Of a stretch of 64,000 bases of DNA, positions 45,035 through 53,633 are shown in pieces; position 1 is the first letter of the stretch, and each line of letters opens with the position of its first letter. A model generated the notes under the pieces. It had not been told where the DNA came from. It did no database searches and saw nothing but the letters and a program-made list of their open reading frames with translations. The stretch spans positions 1 through 64,000 of the forward strand of contig CACWXL010000013.1 in assembly GCA_902764825.1 (NCBI GenBank), written 5' to 3'. The translations under genes and the position numbers were made by a program. This DNA is from Oscillospiraceae bacterium (GTDB taxonomy: Bacteria; Bacillota; Clostridia; Saccharofermentanales; Saccharofermentanaceae).

Positions 45035-45883
45035 ATGAAGAAAACCAAGATATTTGCAGTCATATTGAGTACCGGCCTGATGCTCGGAGCATTGGCGGGC
45101 TGTAATGATACTAAGACCTCCGAGACCTCCGTGACTAGTACGGAGACAACACATGATGTCATCAGGTTCACTGACGACGATACGAAGGTGATCGATCCTG
45201 CAGCGGTAACGGAACCGGTTAAGCCGGCAACCGAATCTGTTGAATCTGTCATTTCCCCTGAGCCTGCCGGTGACAGTGTCATGACTTTCGATGCTGCAGC
45301 GCAGGAGAAGGCCAATATCTTCATAAGCAATTTTGCTGAAGTATTTTTCGCTGATTTTGACGCAGGCAACATCAATACCAAGCAGCTCCTGAACTTTGTC
45401 CATATTCACTACAAGATCAATGCAAGAGACAAGATCAAATATGAGAACAAGGGCAACTCAAGCTTTGAGACATTCGCATATAAGGATGCTTCAACTACGG
45501 TCGGAAGGTATTTCGGCATAGGACTTTCGGAAGATGAATTAAAGAAGCTCCCGGCTCCTGCTGCCGGCGAACAGGGACCTTTCTATGAGAACGGCAAGAT
45601 CTGGTATCCTACCGCTGACGGTGAGAACTACAACCTGATTGCAGTCGTTGATTCCGCCACGTCAAACAGTGACGGTACGTTCACATTTTACTTCACGGTC
45701 TATTCGATCGACTGGGACACTTATTCGAATTTTAAGGAAGGCGATATCAAGAAGTACTACAAGCTGATATCTGCGAAGGCCGCTTCCGACAAGACTCTTA
45801 CCAAGGTAACTTCCGGAACTGCAAAAGTCGGTGTAGGTCAGTCAGGAAATTATTTCCTTTTGGTGTATAATACAGTCAAATGA
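45035..45883 (+). CDS. lipoprotein of unknown function
   Basis: A 282-residue lipoprotein with a signal peptide and lipobox LAGC (Cys 23). A Thr/Ser/Glu-rich linker of about 60 residues follows and should act as a stalk, then a ~190-residue mixed domain with repeated Phe/Tyr-rich strands (TFTFYFTVYSIDWD). It has no motif I can name. It stands alone between its own promoter and terminator. Confidence 0.85.
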   Translation: MKKTKIFAVILSTGLMLGALAGCNDTKTSETSVTSTETTHDVIRFTDDDTKVIDPAAVTEPVKPATESVESVISPEPAGDSVMTFDAAAQEKANIFISNFAEVFFADFDAGNINTKQLLNFVHIHYKINARDKIKYENKGNSSFETFAYKDASTTVGRYFGIGLSEDELKKLPAPAAGEQGPFYENGKIWYPTADGENYNLIAVVDSATSNSDGTFTFYFTVYSIDWDTYSNFKEGDIKKYYKLISAKAASDKTLTKVTSGTAKVGVGQSGNYFLLVYNTVK

Positions 45884-45901
45884 AATCTCCTTTAATAATT
45901 G

Positions 45902-45935
45902 AAAAGGGCTGTCTGTTCTGCAGGCAGCCTTTTTT
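45902..45935 (+). terminator. intrinsic terminator
   Basis: GGCTGTCTG (45907-45915) pairs with CAGGCAGCC (45921-45929, one G-U pair), loop TTCTG, followed by a six-T run. Confidence 0.9.
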
Positions 45936-46017
45936 CCTGCCAGGCCGCGAAGAATCCTTCTGATGTTGTATCATTTTAGCAGGTAACTTTATTCGCTTTT
46001 TTCCGCAGGCGGGGCAG

Positions 46018-46332
46018 ATGGGCAGAAAACAGTCTGATACAAAAAACATAACCATTATAGATAACAGAAAAGTCGGAGTATTTTTCTTTGTTATTGCTGC
46101 GGTCATTATCGTCGTTAACCTGTTCGTCAGATTTTACGATATCCATAAGAGTGCTGATTATAAGCATGTTGACGGCGTTGTGTCCTCTATTGATAACCAG
46201 AGTCACTACTATGCAAGAAAGAGGCGCTATCAAACGACAGTTTCGGTTATTTATTCGCCCGAAGGAACAGACATGAATTATTTTGTCTCCAATTCTTTGA
46301 GGACGGCGTTAAGACCAGGCGGAAAGCGCTGA
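46018..46332 (+). CDS. small single-pass membrane protein, possibly a shortened DUF3592-type protein
   Basis: A 104-residue protein with a basic N-terminus, one membrane segment (residues 20-42) and a C-terminal beta-rich part with VDGVVSSIDNQ and TTVSVIYSPEG. This resembles the start of DUF3592-like domains, but the C-terminus is short and ends in a run of basic residues. A weak purine run precedes the ATG. The next gene starts 17 bases on. The short end could reflect truncation, though I see no clear frameshift relic. Confidence 0.55.
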   Translation: MGRKQSDTKNITIIDNRKVGVFFFVIAAVIIVVNLFVRFYDIHKSADYKHVDGVVSSIDNQSHYYARKRRYQTTVSVIYSPEGTDMNYFVSNSLRTALRPGGKR

Positions 46333-46349
46333 AAGAAGGAAAGCCTGAG

Positions 46350-47162
46350 ATGCCGGGGAATACTGAACCTCAAAAGAATATCAAGATCGGCGATATCGTA
46401 ACGGTCACTGTCGACAGGCCTCTCGGCAGTTACCATCCTGAACACAGGAAAATGTACTATCCGGTCAATTATGGCTATATCGAAGGCACCATAGCCGCCG
46501 ACGGCGAAGCGCAGGATGCGTATATCCTGGGCATTAATGAACCGGTCAAAGAGTTCACCGGAGAAGTGATCGGAATTGTCCACAGGGAAGACGACGTGGA
46601 GACCAAACTCGTTGTCGCTCCGCAGGGCAGCAGCTTTACATCTGAGCAGATCATGAGCCGTATCAACTTCACCGAGAAGTACTTCAAATCTTATGTCGTT
46701 ATGAAGTTAAAGGACATAGATGTCGATCCTGAGGACCTGGTCGCACTCGGATTTAAGATCAGGGAAGGTCATTGCCGCTACTTCCTTTCCATGGATGAGA
46801 CGCCCTCGAAAGAAACGATCCTCAAGCTTTTCGATCTTCTCACGATAGAACAGGAACTGACATTCTGGAGTTTCTACCGTTATAGCGGAAGCGATCCCGG
46901 AGAATATGTTACTGTCAGCGTCGAGAACGGCAAGGCGGTAGCGATACGCGGCAATCACGGCTGGAGCAGCGGCTACGAATCCATCAGCATCGATGACCTG
47001 ATCGAGCTCATCCAGAGGAACTGGGATAAGGACTGGGACAGCATTAAAAACTATGTGAATTCCATAAAGCTTCGTCGGGTACCTTTTCCCGAGAGCAGAC
47101 GTAACTGGATGGAACATCCCACCGGGGTCTTCGTACCCGATTACTCGTTAAGAGCGTGGTAG
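46350..47162 (+). CDS. inorganic pyrophosphatase-like protein with extra C-terminal domain
   Basis: A 270-residue protein. The first ~110 residues match the family I pyrophosphatase-like type of Clostridia: VTVTVDRPLGSYHPEHRKMYYPVNYGYIEG, and then QDAYILGINEPVKEFTGEVIG. The metal-binding DxxxD of classical PPases is reduced to GEAQD here, as in that clostridial group. The remaining ~160 residues form a second domain that I do not recognise, with a Trp-rich stretch (TFWSFYRYSG, NHGWSSGYES). GAAGGAAAG precedes the start. Whether it hydrolyses pyrophosphate is uncertain. Confidence 0.7.
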   Translation: MPGNTEPQKNIKIGDIVTVTVDRPLGSYHPEHRKMYYPVNYGYIEGTIAADGEAQDAYILGINEPVKEFTGEVIGIVHREDDVETKLVVAPQGSSFTSEQIMSRINFTEKYFKSYVVMKLKDIDVDPEDLVALGFKIREGHCRYFLSMDETPSKETILKLFDLLTIEQELTFWSFYRYSGSDPGEYVTVSVENGKAVAIRGNHGWSSGYESISIDDLIELIQRNWDKDWDSIKNYVNSIKLRRVPFPESRRNWMEHPTGVFVPDYSLRAW

Positions 47163-47196
47163 AATAAATTATTATTCTGATATATGGGGTAAACAG

Positions 47197-48054
47197 ATGA
47201 TGATCGACAAACTGAAAATCCGAAAGGCAACTTCGCCCATAGCCATTATTCTCTTAGCCGCATTTTGCATTTCGATGATGTCAGGATGCGATTTGGGAAA
47301 GGATGCTTCCAAATCCGGCGGTGCTGATCAGACAACCACGGTCACTACAAGGGTCAGGAACTTCAAGCCGCAGTATACCGAAGAAGATATACTGAACATG
47401 TCAGATGAAGATCTTATTGATCTGGGCATGATCGAGTTAGACAGGGGAGTCGAAGATGTAAGGCGGCCGAATACCATGGCTGCAGATCTGAATCTCGGCA
47501 AGGAATACTAGCAGTTATGGAGGCGCGCAAGCCGTTCTGCTTCGAGCCTGGAAGAGGCTTGGAAGGTAATAAAAGACGAATGGCAAGATAACGGTGGGAG
47601 CGAACACCGGAATATCAGGTTTGTGACCGAGAATGATGAATTCTGGCTGTTTGCTTGTGATATTACCTACAATGTAAATGCCGAGTTTGTATTCACAACA
47701 GCTGTATACAAGAAAAGCTACTTTGACAAAGAAACATCGATGGCTTACTTCGACCTTAACGAAGAGAGCATCCGTCACTTCTTGGCATATGAGGTAACTG
47801 ATGCGGCCGATGATGAACGGACCTGCATCGGTGAATACGTGATCAGGACAGAGAACGGCTATATTTTCAGAAGATATTTGATCAGCATATGTGGGGGCGA
47901 CTATGGCTTGCATGACCAGATTTACTTGGAAAGACGGGAATGGAGAATCTATCAGAGCGGAAAGATAGAGTACAATTTCTCGGATAATTTCACAAGAGTT
48001 TTGGATCTTCCCAGCCAAAGACTGTCCGACGTGTATCCCGACTTCGGAGCATAA
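47197..48054 (+). pseudogene. lipoprotein gene interrupted by an in-frame amber codon
   Basis: The frame starting at 47197 encodes a lipoprotein signal with MSGC lipobox (Cys 31) and runs to TAG at 47509-47511. The same frame then continues without any stop to TAA at 48052-48054. The joined product would be 285 residues, with an uninterrupted acidic mixed domain after the TAG (LEEAWKVIKDEW, then DEFWLFACDITYNVNAEF). Only one base change is needed to close the gap. The second part lacks a ribosome binding site of its own. GC content is lower than in neighbours. It is best read as a recent pseudogene; a sequencing error or readthrough is possible. Confidence 0.8.
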
Positions 48055-48081
48055 GACTGCATATACAAGTGCCGCGGATTA

Positions 48082-48453
48082 TTACAGCTTGTACTTACCG
48101 GCTATATCCGGATAGGATGCTTTTAAGAGCTGGTTCCATCTCTTTGCGACTTTGCCGACGTTGATGTACCAGGCGATATAACCAGCAATGCCCATTAAGA
48201 TCAGGGGTATTACTATGGTTGCGATCGTAAGTCCGATGTTGTCGAAGCCGGCGATGATAGAGCCGATCGTAAGGACTACAAATATAACGGCCATTACGAT
48301 GCAGAGTATCTTTATGCTCTTGAACTGCTTCTTTTTCAGCCCGGACAATGCATTGTGAATATCTGCTATCTCATTTTCCTTAAGAAGCTTGCCCTGGAGC
48401 TTGCTCTCGAGCTGTGCGCTGATTGAATATACTGTGATCTCTACGATTGCCAT
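48082..48453 (-). CDS. small membrane protein, two transmembrane segments
   Basis: A 123-residue protein with a ~48-residue N-terminal helical part, two membrane segments (about residues 49-70 and 74-96) and a basic C-terminal tail. AAGGGGG precedes the start. There is no recognisable motif. It is convergent with the broken lipoprotein gene. Confidence 0.65.
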   Translation of the reverse strand: MAIVEITVYSISAQLESKLQGKLLKENEIADIHNALSGLKKKQFKSIKILCIVMAVIFVVLTIGSIIAGFDNIGLTIATIVIPLILMGIAGYIAWYINVGKVAKRWNQLLKASYPDIAGKYKL

Positions 48454-48581
48454 GCTTGTTACCCCCTTAAAAGCCGGTTAGTATCTGGCAACTAGTATAT
48501 ATGTCACCGCTTTTAGACATCAATATACACATATGCTAAATAGTAAAAAAAGCCTTATAACACATCACCAAATCCATAGTG

Positions 48582-48587
48582 TATAAT
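48582..48587 (+). promoter_or_regulatory. -10 box upstream of the GGDEF leader
   Basis: TATAAT at 48582-48587, directly preceded by TG. Transcription should begin near 48594 and give a leader of about 84 bases. Confidence 0.65.
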
Positions 48588-48593
48588 TCGTGC

Positions 48594-48677
48594 CAAATCT
48601 TTTCTTTAAGGGTAAGGAAAAGCCGTCTTGAGTAGCAAGGCGTAAAAACCTCATGGGTAAGGTGTCGAGGTATTAAA
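48594..48677 (+). promoter_or_regulatory. compact three-hairpin leader that masks the ribosome binding site
   Basis: Three stems are visible: CTTTTC/GAAAAG (48599-48604 with 48617-48622), CGTCTT/AAGGCG (48624-48629 with 48637-48642) and ACCTC/GAGGT (48648-48652 with 48667-48671). The GAGGT arm is the ribosome binding site, seven bases from the ATG at 48678. The loops of stems 1 and 3 share GGGTAAG. This looks like a riboswitch or thermometer controlling translation. It does not match the GEMM cyclic-di-GMP consensus as I know it. Confidence 0.6.
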
Positions 48678-49766
48678 ATGAGATTTTTGAAGACCGCGTA
48701 TGATTATTTCTTTTACTGCGGGGCCGGGAAGGACGAGTACAATGCAGTAAAAAAGGACGCTTATGTGTCGAATTATAAGACATGGCGTTTTTTGCACTTG
48801 CTGATGGTGGCAGCCTTCACGATCATGTATCTGTGTTCGCTGGTATACGATATTCTGGACTCGAACAGGGTGTTTTACCTGTTCGCACTCATCTATTCGG
48901 TCGTCGCGAGCATTTTGTTCTTCATTATGAAGAAGGATTCGCTGATCGCACAGCTCATGATATATCTGTCGATATCGCTTCTGTTCTTTTTCGCGTGCCT
49001 GATAACACAGAATAAGCCGGATATACCGGCGACGATGTTCATCGCGCTGCTCCTGATCGCACCGGTGTTCATGATCGACAAGCCGGTCTTCATGACCATT
49101 GAACTGATCGCAGCATCGGCGGTGTTCCTGCTCTGGATGTACAACGTAAAGCCGTACGATATCTGGCAGATGGACTTTATCAATGTCATCATCTTCCTGA
49201 TCGTGGGAACGATTATTAACATCATTGCCAATTCGATCAGGATCAAGGAGTTCATCCTGACCAGGAAGATCGCTATCCAGAAGGATACGGATGAGCTGAC
49301 CGGCCTCATGAACAAGGGCGCGCTCATCAGGGAGATACAGGCGGTCTTAGATGACAAGGCGGCCAATAAGGGAATCCTGTTCGTTATGGACGTCGATCAT
49401 TTCAAGCAGATCAACGATACATATGGCCACGATGTGGGCGATAACGTCATCCTGCAGCTCGGAAAGCTCCTCGGCAAAAAGCTCGTGGACACTGAGATCG
49501 CGGGACGTTTCGGAGGCGACGAATTCGTTGTATTCATTAAGGATTCGGACGATACGGAGGTTGCCCGCGGGATTGCCGAAGCCATCCTCGAAGGTGCTTT
49601 GCAGAGCGTCAAGATCCCCGGTTCGGATAAGAATGTCTGCGTCAGCATCGGTATCGCTGTCTACCGGGGCCTCGAAAAGACTTACAACGAGATATTCAAG
49701 AAGGCCGACACCGCTTTATACAGATCCAAGGCCGACACGACAAAAAAATACAATTTCTACGAGTAA
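48678..49766 (+). CDS. membrane diguanylate cyclase
   Basis: A 362-residue protein with six or so membrane segments in the first ~190 residues and a GGDEF domain from about 200. DELTGLMNKGAL opens the domain, DVDHFKQINDTYGHDVGD binds GTP and metal, and GGDEF is at 279-283. No RxxD I-site precedes it. It makes cyclic di-GMP in response to a membrane signal. Its ribosome binding site GAGG is held in a hairpin of the leader. It ends before an SseB gene with its own promoter. Confidence 0.95.
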   Translation: MRFLKTAYDYFFYCGAGKDEYNAVKKDAYVSNYKTWRFLHLLMVAAFTIMYLCSLVYDILDSNRVFYLFALIYSVVASILFFIMKKDSLIAQLMIYLSISLLFFFACLITQNKPDIPATMFIALLLIAPVFMIDKPVFMTIELIAASAVFLLWMYNVKPYDIWQMDFINVIIFLIVGTIINIIANSIRIKEFILTRKIAIQKDTDELTGLMNKGALIREIQAVLDDKAANKGILFVMDVDHFKQINDTYGHDVGDNVILQLGKLLGKKLVDTEIAGRFGGDEFVVFIKDSDDTEVARGIAEAILEGALQSVKIPGSDKNVCVSIGIAVYRGLEKTYNEIFKKADTALYRSKADTTKKYNFYE

Positions 49767-49801
49767 CACCACTAAAACCATGACGCCGCAGGCATATAGC
49801 C

Positions 49802-49810
49802 TGATATAAT
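49802..49810 (+). promoter_or_regulatory. extended -10 promoter of the SseB-HSP90 gene run
   Basis: TG-A-TATAAT at 49802-49810, 33 bases before the start codon. No clear -35 box. Confidence 0.6.
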
Positions 49811-49843
49811 GACTCTGTAAAATTAATTTTAGAGAGGCATGCC

Positions 49844-50641
49844 ATGGGAGTAGATGTCAATAAACCCGTCGAGAATCCGTATCTTAAAGAACTGCTTGCG
49901 AAGAGAAAGACGACACCTCAGGAAGATCAGATGAAGCTATTGAATCAGATCGCTCATGAGATGGCGACGAATGCTCATTTCCTGGCAGTCGTTCATATAG
50001 ATAAATCATCGATCGACCAAAAAGATGACGGAACTGCAGTATTTAACAAAGGATCTGAGATATCCTTCGTGCTGCTTGGCATGCCGGACGGCAGCGGCCC
50101 GGTACAGCCGGTGTTTACGGATTGGGAAGAGCTCCGGAAAATGGATGACGGCAAGGACGGCAATACAGACGGCCTCATATTGGATCTTGATGACATCTAT
50201 TCGCTGGTAAGCCGCGATAAGACCCCGATCGTCATTAACCCGTTTGGCGATGCTCTCCTTTTTACCTTCGACATGTTAGATCAGATAAAGAAGGTAAAGG
50301 ATGCAAACACTGCAGGCGTTCAGCATCAGGTCGTTCAGAAGGACACAAAGGTCATGCTGGGTGAACCCAAGGAATATCCGCAGCAGATGGTCGATTCGAT
50401 AAAGAGATATGCCGAGAATGAGATCGAGATCAATGCACTGTGGCTTAAGTTAATGGTAAAGGATGGCGAGAAGAGCTTCCTTATCGTTGTTGACGCTGAA
50501 GGTGATGCAAGGAAATATTTTCCCAACATAGCAAATTCCGCAATGCCTTATATTCCTAAGGGCATGTTTATCGACATGGTCCCTTATGGCGACGAATTCA
50601 GCAAGGATGCAGCGAACGGAGAGCCTTTCTTCAAGCGCTGA
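49844..50641 (+). CDS. SseB-like protein (enhanced serine sensitivity)
   Basis: A 265-residue soluble protein with two SseB parts. The N-terminal part (about residues 20-150) ends with the family-typical GLILDLDDIYSLVSRDKTPIVINPFG; the C-terminal part (165-262) opens with GEPKEYPQQMVDSIK and ends with VPYGDEF. SseB proteins are widespread in Firmicutes and Enterobacteria with no settled role. GAGAGG precedes the start. It is the first gene of a long same-strand run and precedes an HSP90-like gene by 59 bases. Confidence 0.85.
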   Translation: MGVDVNKPVENPYLKELLAKRKTTPQEDQMKLLNQIAHEMATNAHFLAVVHIDKSSIDQKDDGTAVFNKGSEISFVLLGMPDGSGPVQPVFTDWEELRKMDDGKDGNTDGLILDLDDIYSLVSRDKTPIVINPFGDALLFTFDMLDQIKKVKDANTAGVQHQVVQKDTKVMLGEPKEYPQQMVDSIKRYAENEIEINALWLKLMVKDGEKSFLIVVDAEGDARKYFPNIANSAMPYIPKGMFIDMVPYGDEFSKDAANGEPFFKR

Positions 50642-50700
50642 TGCGGGCCTCTTTAATGTTAATATCTATATAGTTTTGGGAATAAGGAGATAAGGATAGA

Positions 50701-52476
50701 ATGTCAGATTACAGATTTAAAGTTAACTTGAGCGGCATGATCGAGATATTGTCAGATCACCTGTACAGCAGCCCTGACGTATATATCAGAGAGCTTTTGC
50801 AGAATGCCGTTGACGCGGTTGTCGCACGCAAGAAGAATTCAAGTCCGGAAGACCTTGCAGGTTACGAAGGAAACATCGATGTATATCTTGAGGACAACAC
50901 TCTGAGATTCATCGATAACGGCATCGGCCTGACCGATGAGGAGATACACAAATTCCTGTCCATTATCGGTGAGTCTTCGAAGAAGCAGCTAGACGAGGCA
51001 GCGCTCCGTTCCGATTATATCGGCAAGTTCGGTATTGGTCTTCTGTCATGCTTCATGGTAAGCAATGAGATAGTCGTTAAGACCAGATCCGTCCGTTCCG
51101 AAGATTCATTTATCTGGATCGGAAAACCGGACGGAACATATACGCTTGAGAAGTACGCTGAACCGCACGATGTCGGTACGGAGATAATTCTCACACCGAA
51201 GCCGGAATGTCTGGCGTATTTTGAACCTGAGCGCGTAAAGGACCTGCTCCTGCACTACGGCCAGATCCTTCCTTATCCGGTCATCCTTCATGCGGAAGGT
51301 GAGAGCGAGAGGATCAACTCTCCCGTCCTGCCGTGGGACAAGAAGAACGTCGACAAGGCTGAACTTCTCGCGTACGGATTCGAGATGTTCAAGACCAAGT
51401 TCTTCGACGCCATCGTACTCAGATCCGAAGCAGGAGATGCCACGGGCGTAGCGTACATCCTGCCTTATCAGGTGCATTCATCCGCAAAGCAGAACCATCT
51501 TGTGTATCTGAAGAACATGCTTGTCACGGAGAAGGGCGACGACATCCTTCCCGAATGGGCATTCTTTACCAAGTGCATAATCAATTCACAAAACTTAAGG
51601 CCCACCGCTTCAAGAGAAGGCTTTTATAATGACGACGTTCTCGAAAAGACCAGAGCCGAACTTGGCAAGTGCATTACGGATTATCTGGTCGCGATGGCTC
51701 ACGATAATCATGCTCTTTTCGAGAGCTTCATGCATATTCATGAACTTGCTATAAGGAGCATCGCGTGCGCCAATGACGAGATGTTCGATACGTTCATCGA
51801 TGAGCTCTTTTTCCACACGACCAAGGGCTATCTGACGGGCAGAGAACTGAGGACTTCGGGCGAGGATCTGGTATATGCGGACATATCGGAATTCAAGCAC
51901 TTATCGCAGATCTTCATGGCGCAGGGCAGGCTCCTGATCAATGCGGGATACGTATATACAACCGATCTTCTGGATAAGCTTTCGGTCAAATTCGATCTGC
52001 CTATCACGAAGGTAAGCGTCGACATAATCGATGACATGCTGGTCGATATCTCGCCTTCGGATTCGGAGACATGCGTTGAGTTCCTTACCATCGCGGAAGA
52101 GGCTCTGAAAGGCTACAAGGTCAATGTCGACATGAAGAGGTTCGTGCCTTCGGATATGCCGGCGTTCTACTATATCGACGATGACGTTATGCTCTATCAG
52201 CAGGTACAGGATGCATTAAGCCAGTCGGATGATGCTTTCTCAGGCATTCTGCAGGAATTTGCGGCTACTGTCGGTGAATCGTATCCGACGGTATTCTTCA
52301 ACTTCAACAATCCTGTTATCAGGAATCTCATCAATTGCAAGGACAGAAAACTCATCTCTGACATCGTCACGGTGCTCTATATCCAGACTCTGCTGGTAGG
52401 TGATTTCCAGCTGCGCAATAATGAGCTCGGAACATTGAATTTTAAGCTTCTTGAGCTGTTCGACAGATGCATCTGA
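50701..52476 (+). CDS. HSP90-family protein (HtpG-like)
   Basis: A 591-residue chaperone-family protein, slightly shorter than HtpG. The N-terminal GHKL ATPase has ELLQNAVDA (metal/ATP binding), DNGIGLT and GKFGIGLLSCF (lid and G-loop). The middle-domain ATP-contact Arg is probably in RPTASREGF. The C-terminal region (about 400-591) diverges from HtpG. AAGGAGATAAGG lies upstream. Bacterial HSP90 helps refold and stabilise clients. Its direct neighbours are an SseB-like protein and a helical protein, which suggests a specific partner set. Confidence 0.9.
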   Translation: MSDYRFKVNLSGMIEILSDHLYSSPDVYIRELLQNAVDAVVARKKNSSPEDLAGYEGNIDVYLEDNTLRFIDNGIGLTDEEIHKFLSIIGESSKKQLDEAALRSDYIGKFGIGLLSCFMVSNEIVVKTRSVRSEDSFIWIGKPDGTYTLEKYAEPHDVGTEIILTPKPECLAYFEPERVKDLLLHYGQILPYPVILHAEGESERINSPVLPWDKKNVDKAELLAYGFEMFKTKFFDAIVLRSEAGDATGVAYILPYQVHSSAKQNHLVYLKNMLVTEKGDDILPEWAFFTKCIINSQNLRPTASREGFYNDDVLEKTRAELGKCITDYLVAMAHDNHALFESFMHIHELAIRSIACANDEMFDTFIDELFFHTTKGYLTGRELRTSGEDLVYADISEFKHLSQIFMAQGRLLINAGYVYTTDLLDKLSVKFDLPITKVSVDIIDDMLVDISPSDSETCVEFLTIAEEALKGYKVNVDMKRFVPSDMPAFYYIDDDVMLYQQVQDALSQSDDAFSGILQEFAATVGESYPTVFFNFNNPVIRNLINCKDRKLISDIVTVLYIQTLLVGDFQLRNNELGTLNFKLLELFDRCI

Positions 52477-52492
52477 GGGGAGGATCATATCA

Positions 52493-53608
52493 ATGAGAGA
52501 CAGTAATCCCGAATATAACAGTTTATTGGCTACTATAGATCTGTTGCCCCGCGGAAGGCAGCGCATCGAGATCTTCCAGAAATGCGTAGATCTGGCAGAT
52601 AAGAACAAAGATAAGGAAAGGCAGATCAAATACCGTCTTATCCTCATGGACGAGAGCTGTCTTCATGACGACGGACTGAAAGCATATATCGTTTTCCCGG
52701 TCGTTCTCAAGATCAGTGATGAGTTGTTCGAGGAGACGGGTATGAGGCCCTATCTTGATAACATTCTCTGGCAGTACAAGTGGCTGATAGAAGATGCCAG
52801 ATTCTTTTATCAGGTAAAGCAGGACCAGTTCGAGAAGCTCTTAAATGATGCCGTTATCAGGTTCAGGAATGCGGGTTACGGTTCGCGCTCTTCATACCTT
52901 CATGCAGCGCGCTATTATGTCTATTCCGACCCTGCGAAAGCTGATGAATACTACAACTTATTCCTGGCTACTCCGAGAGACGGAAGAAGTGACTGCATGG
53001 CATGTGAGAAGCATGCCGAGTACGACTATCTGCTCTCAAAAGGAAGATATCTCATTGCCATGCATAAAGCCGAGCCGCTGTTTGAGGGCAGGCTCCGCTG
53101 CGGTGATGTTCCGCCCCTGACTTATCTCAGCTTCATGCTCTATTATTCGCAGAAGAAACTGAGGGGAGAAGAGGTCCCGGAAGAAGTCATGCGCACGATG
53201 ACGATCTATGCGGCATTATGCCGTAAGGCCTTCACCGAGAAGAATCTGGTCATCGAGAACTTAGGTGTGCTTCTGACGTACTATGTTCTTTTCGAACCCA
53301 ACAAAGCACTGAACCTGATCAAGAGGTTCGCGGATTATACGGAGAAGTATCAGTACAATTCTTACGGCGTATTCTATTTCTCGACTGGAATGATGCTGTT
53401 TATCAAGTATCTCGGCGGCAGGGATAAATACATGATGAAGATGGAGCCCAGCTTCAGATTTTATAATCCCGATAACACTTATGATCTTTCTGAGATGTAT
53501 GAGTATTACAAAAGCCAGGCAGAGAAGATCGCCGAAGGCTTTATCGAATCACAAAATAACGGTTCTTTCAAAAAGCATTTAGAGCTCGTAACAGGCTTTG
53601 AAGGGTGA
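52493..53608 (+). CDS. helical-repeat protein following the HSP90-like gene
   Basis: The start at 52493 (MRDSNPE) follows GGGGAGG; a frame from 52451 overlaps the HSP90 gene and lacks a site. The 371-residue protein is almost entirely alpha-helical, with Ala/Tyr/Leu patterns such as AARYYVYSDPAKADEYYNLFL and EYDYLLSKGRYLIAMHKAEP that look like degenerate TPR units. No membrane segment or signal is present. The gap to the HSP90 gene is 16 bases. In eukaryotes TPR proteins dock to HSP90; that this protein does so here is inference. Confidence 0.7.
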   Translation: MRDSNPEYNSLLATIDLLPRGRQRIEIFQKCVDLADKNKDKERQIKYRLILMDESCLHDDGLKAYIVFPVVLKISDELFEETGMRPYLDNILWQYKWLIEDARFFYQVKQDQFEKLLNDAVIRFRNAGYGSRSSYLHAARYYVYSDPAKADEYYNLFLATPRDGRSDCMACEKHAEYDYLLSKGRYLIAMHKAEPLFEGRLRCGDVPPLTYLSFMLYYSQKKLRGEEVPEEVMRTMTIYAALCRKAFTEKNLVIENLGVLLTYYVLFEPNKALNLIKRFADYTEKYQYNSYGVFYFSTGMMLFIKYLGGRDKYMMKMEPSFRFYNPDNTYDLSEMYEYYKSQAEKIAEGFIESQNNGSFKKHLELVTGFEG

Positions 53609-53633
53609 TCCAAGGAAGACCAGAGGAGTATTA

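Noticed and set aside
44813..45409. Minus-strand open frames overlapping the lipoprotein gene at 45035
   Set aside because: No ribosome binding site, low-complexity translation, and the plus strand has a clear lipoprotein.
46260..46350. Frameshift joining the small membrane protein to the pyrophosphatase-like gene
   Set aside because: The second frame is open upstream, but the extra residues match neither family and a good ribosome binding site precedes the ATG at 46350.
47509..47511. TAG as pyrrolysine or another sense codon
   Set aside because: TAG is an ordinary stop at 28841-28843 and 56901-56903, and no pyl genes are in the window, so nonsense mutation is simpler.
48594..48677. GEMM (cyclic di-GMP) riboswitch before the GGDEF gene
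   Set aside because: The conserved GGNCAAA/GCAAAGC/CUAA elements that I know for GEMM are not present.
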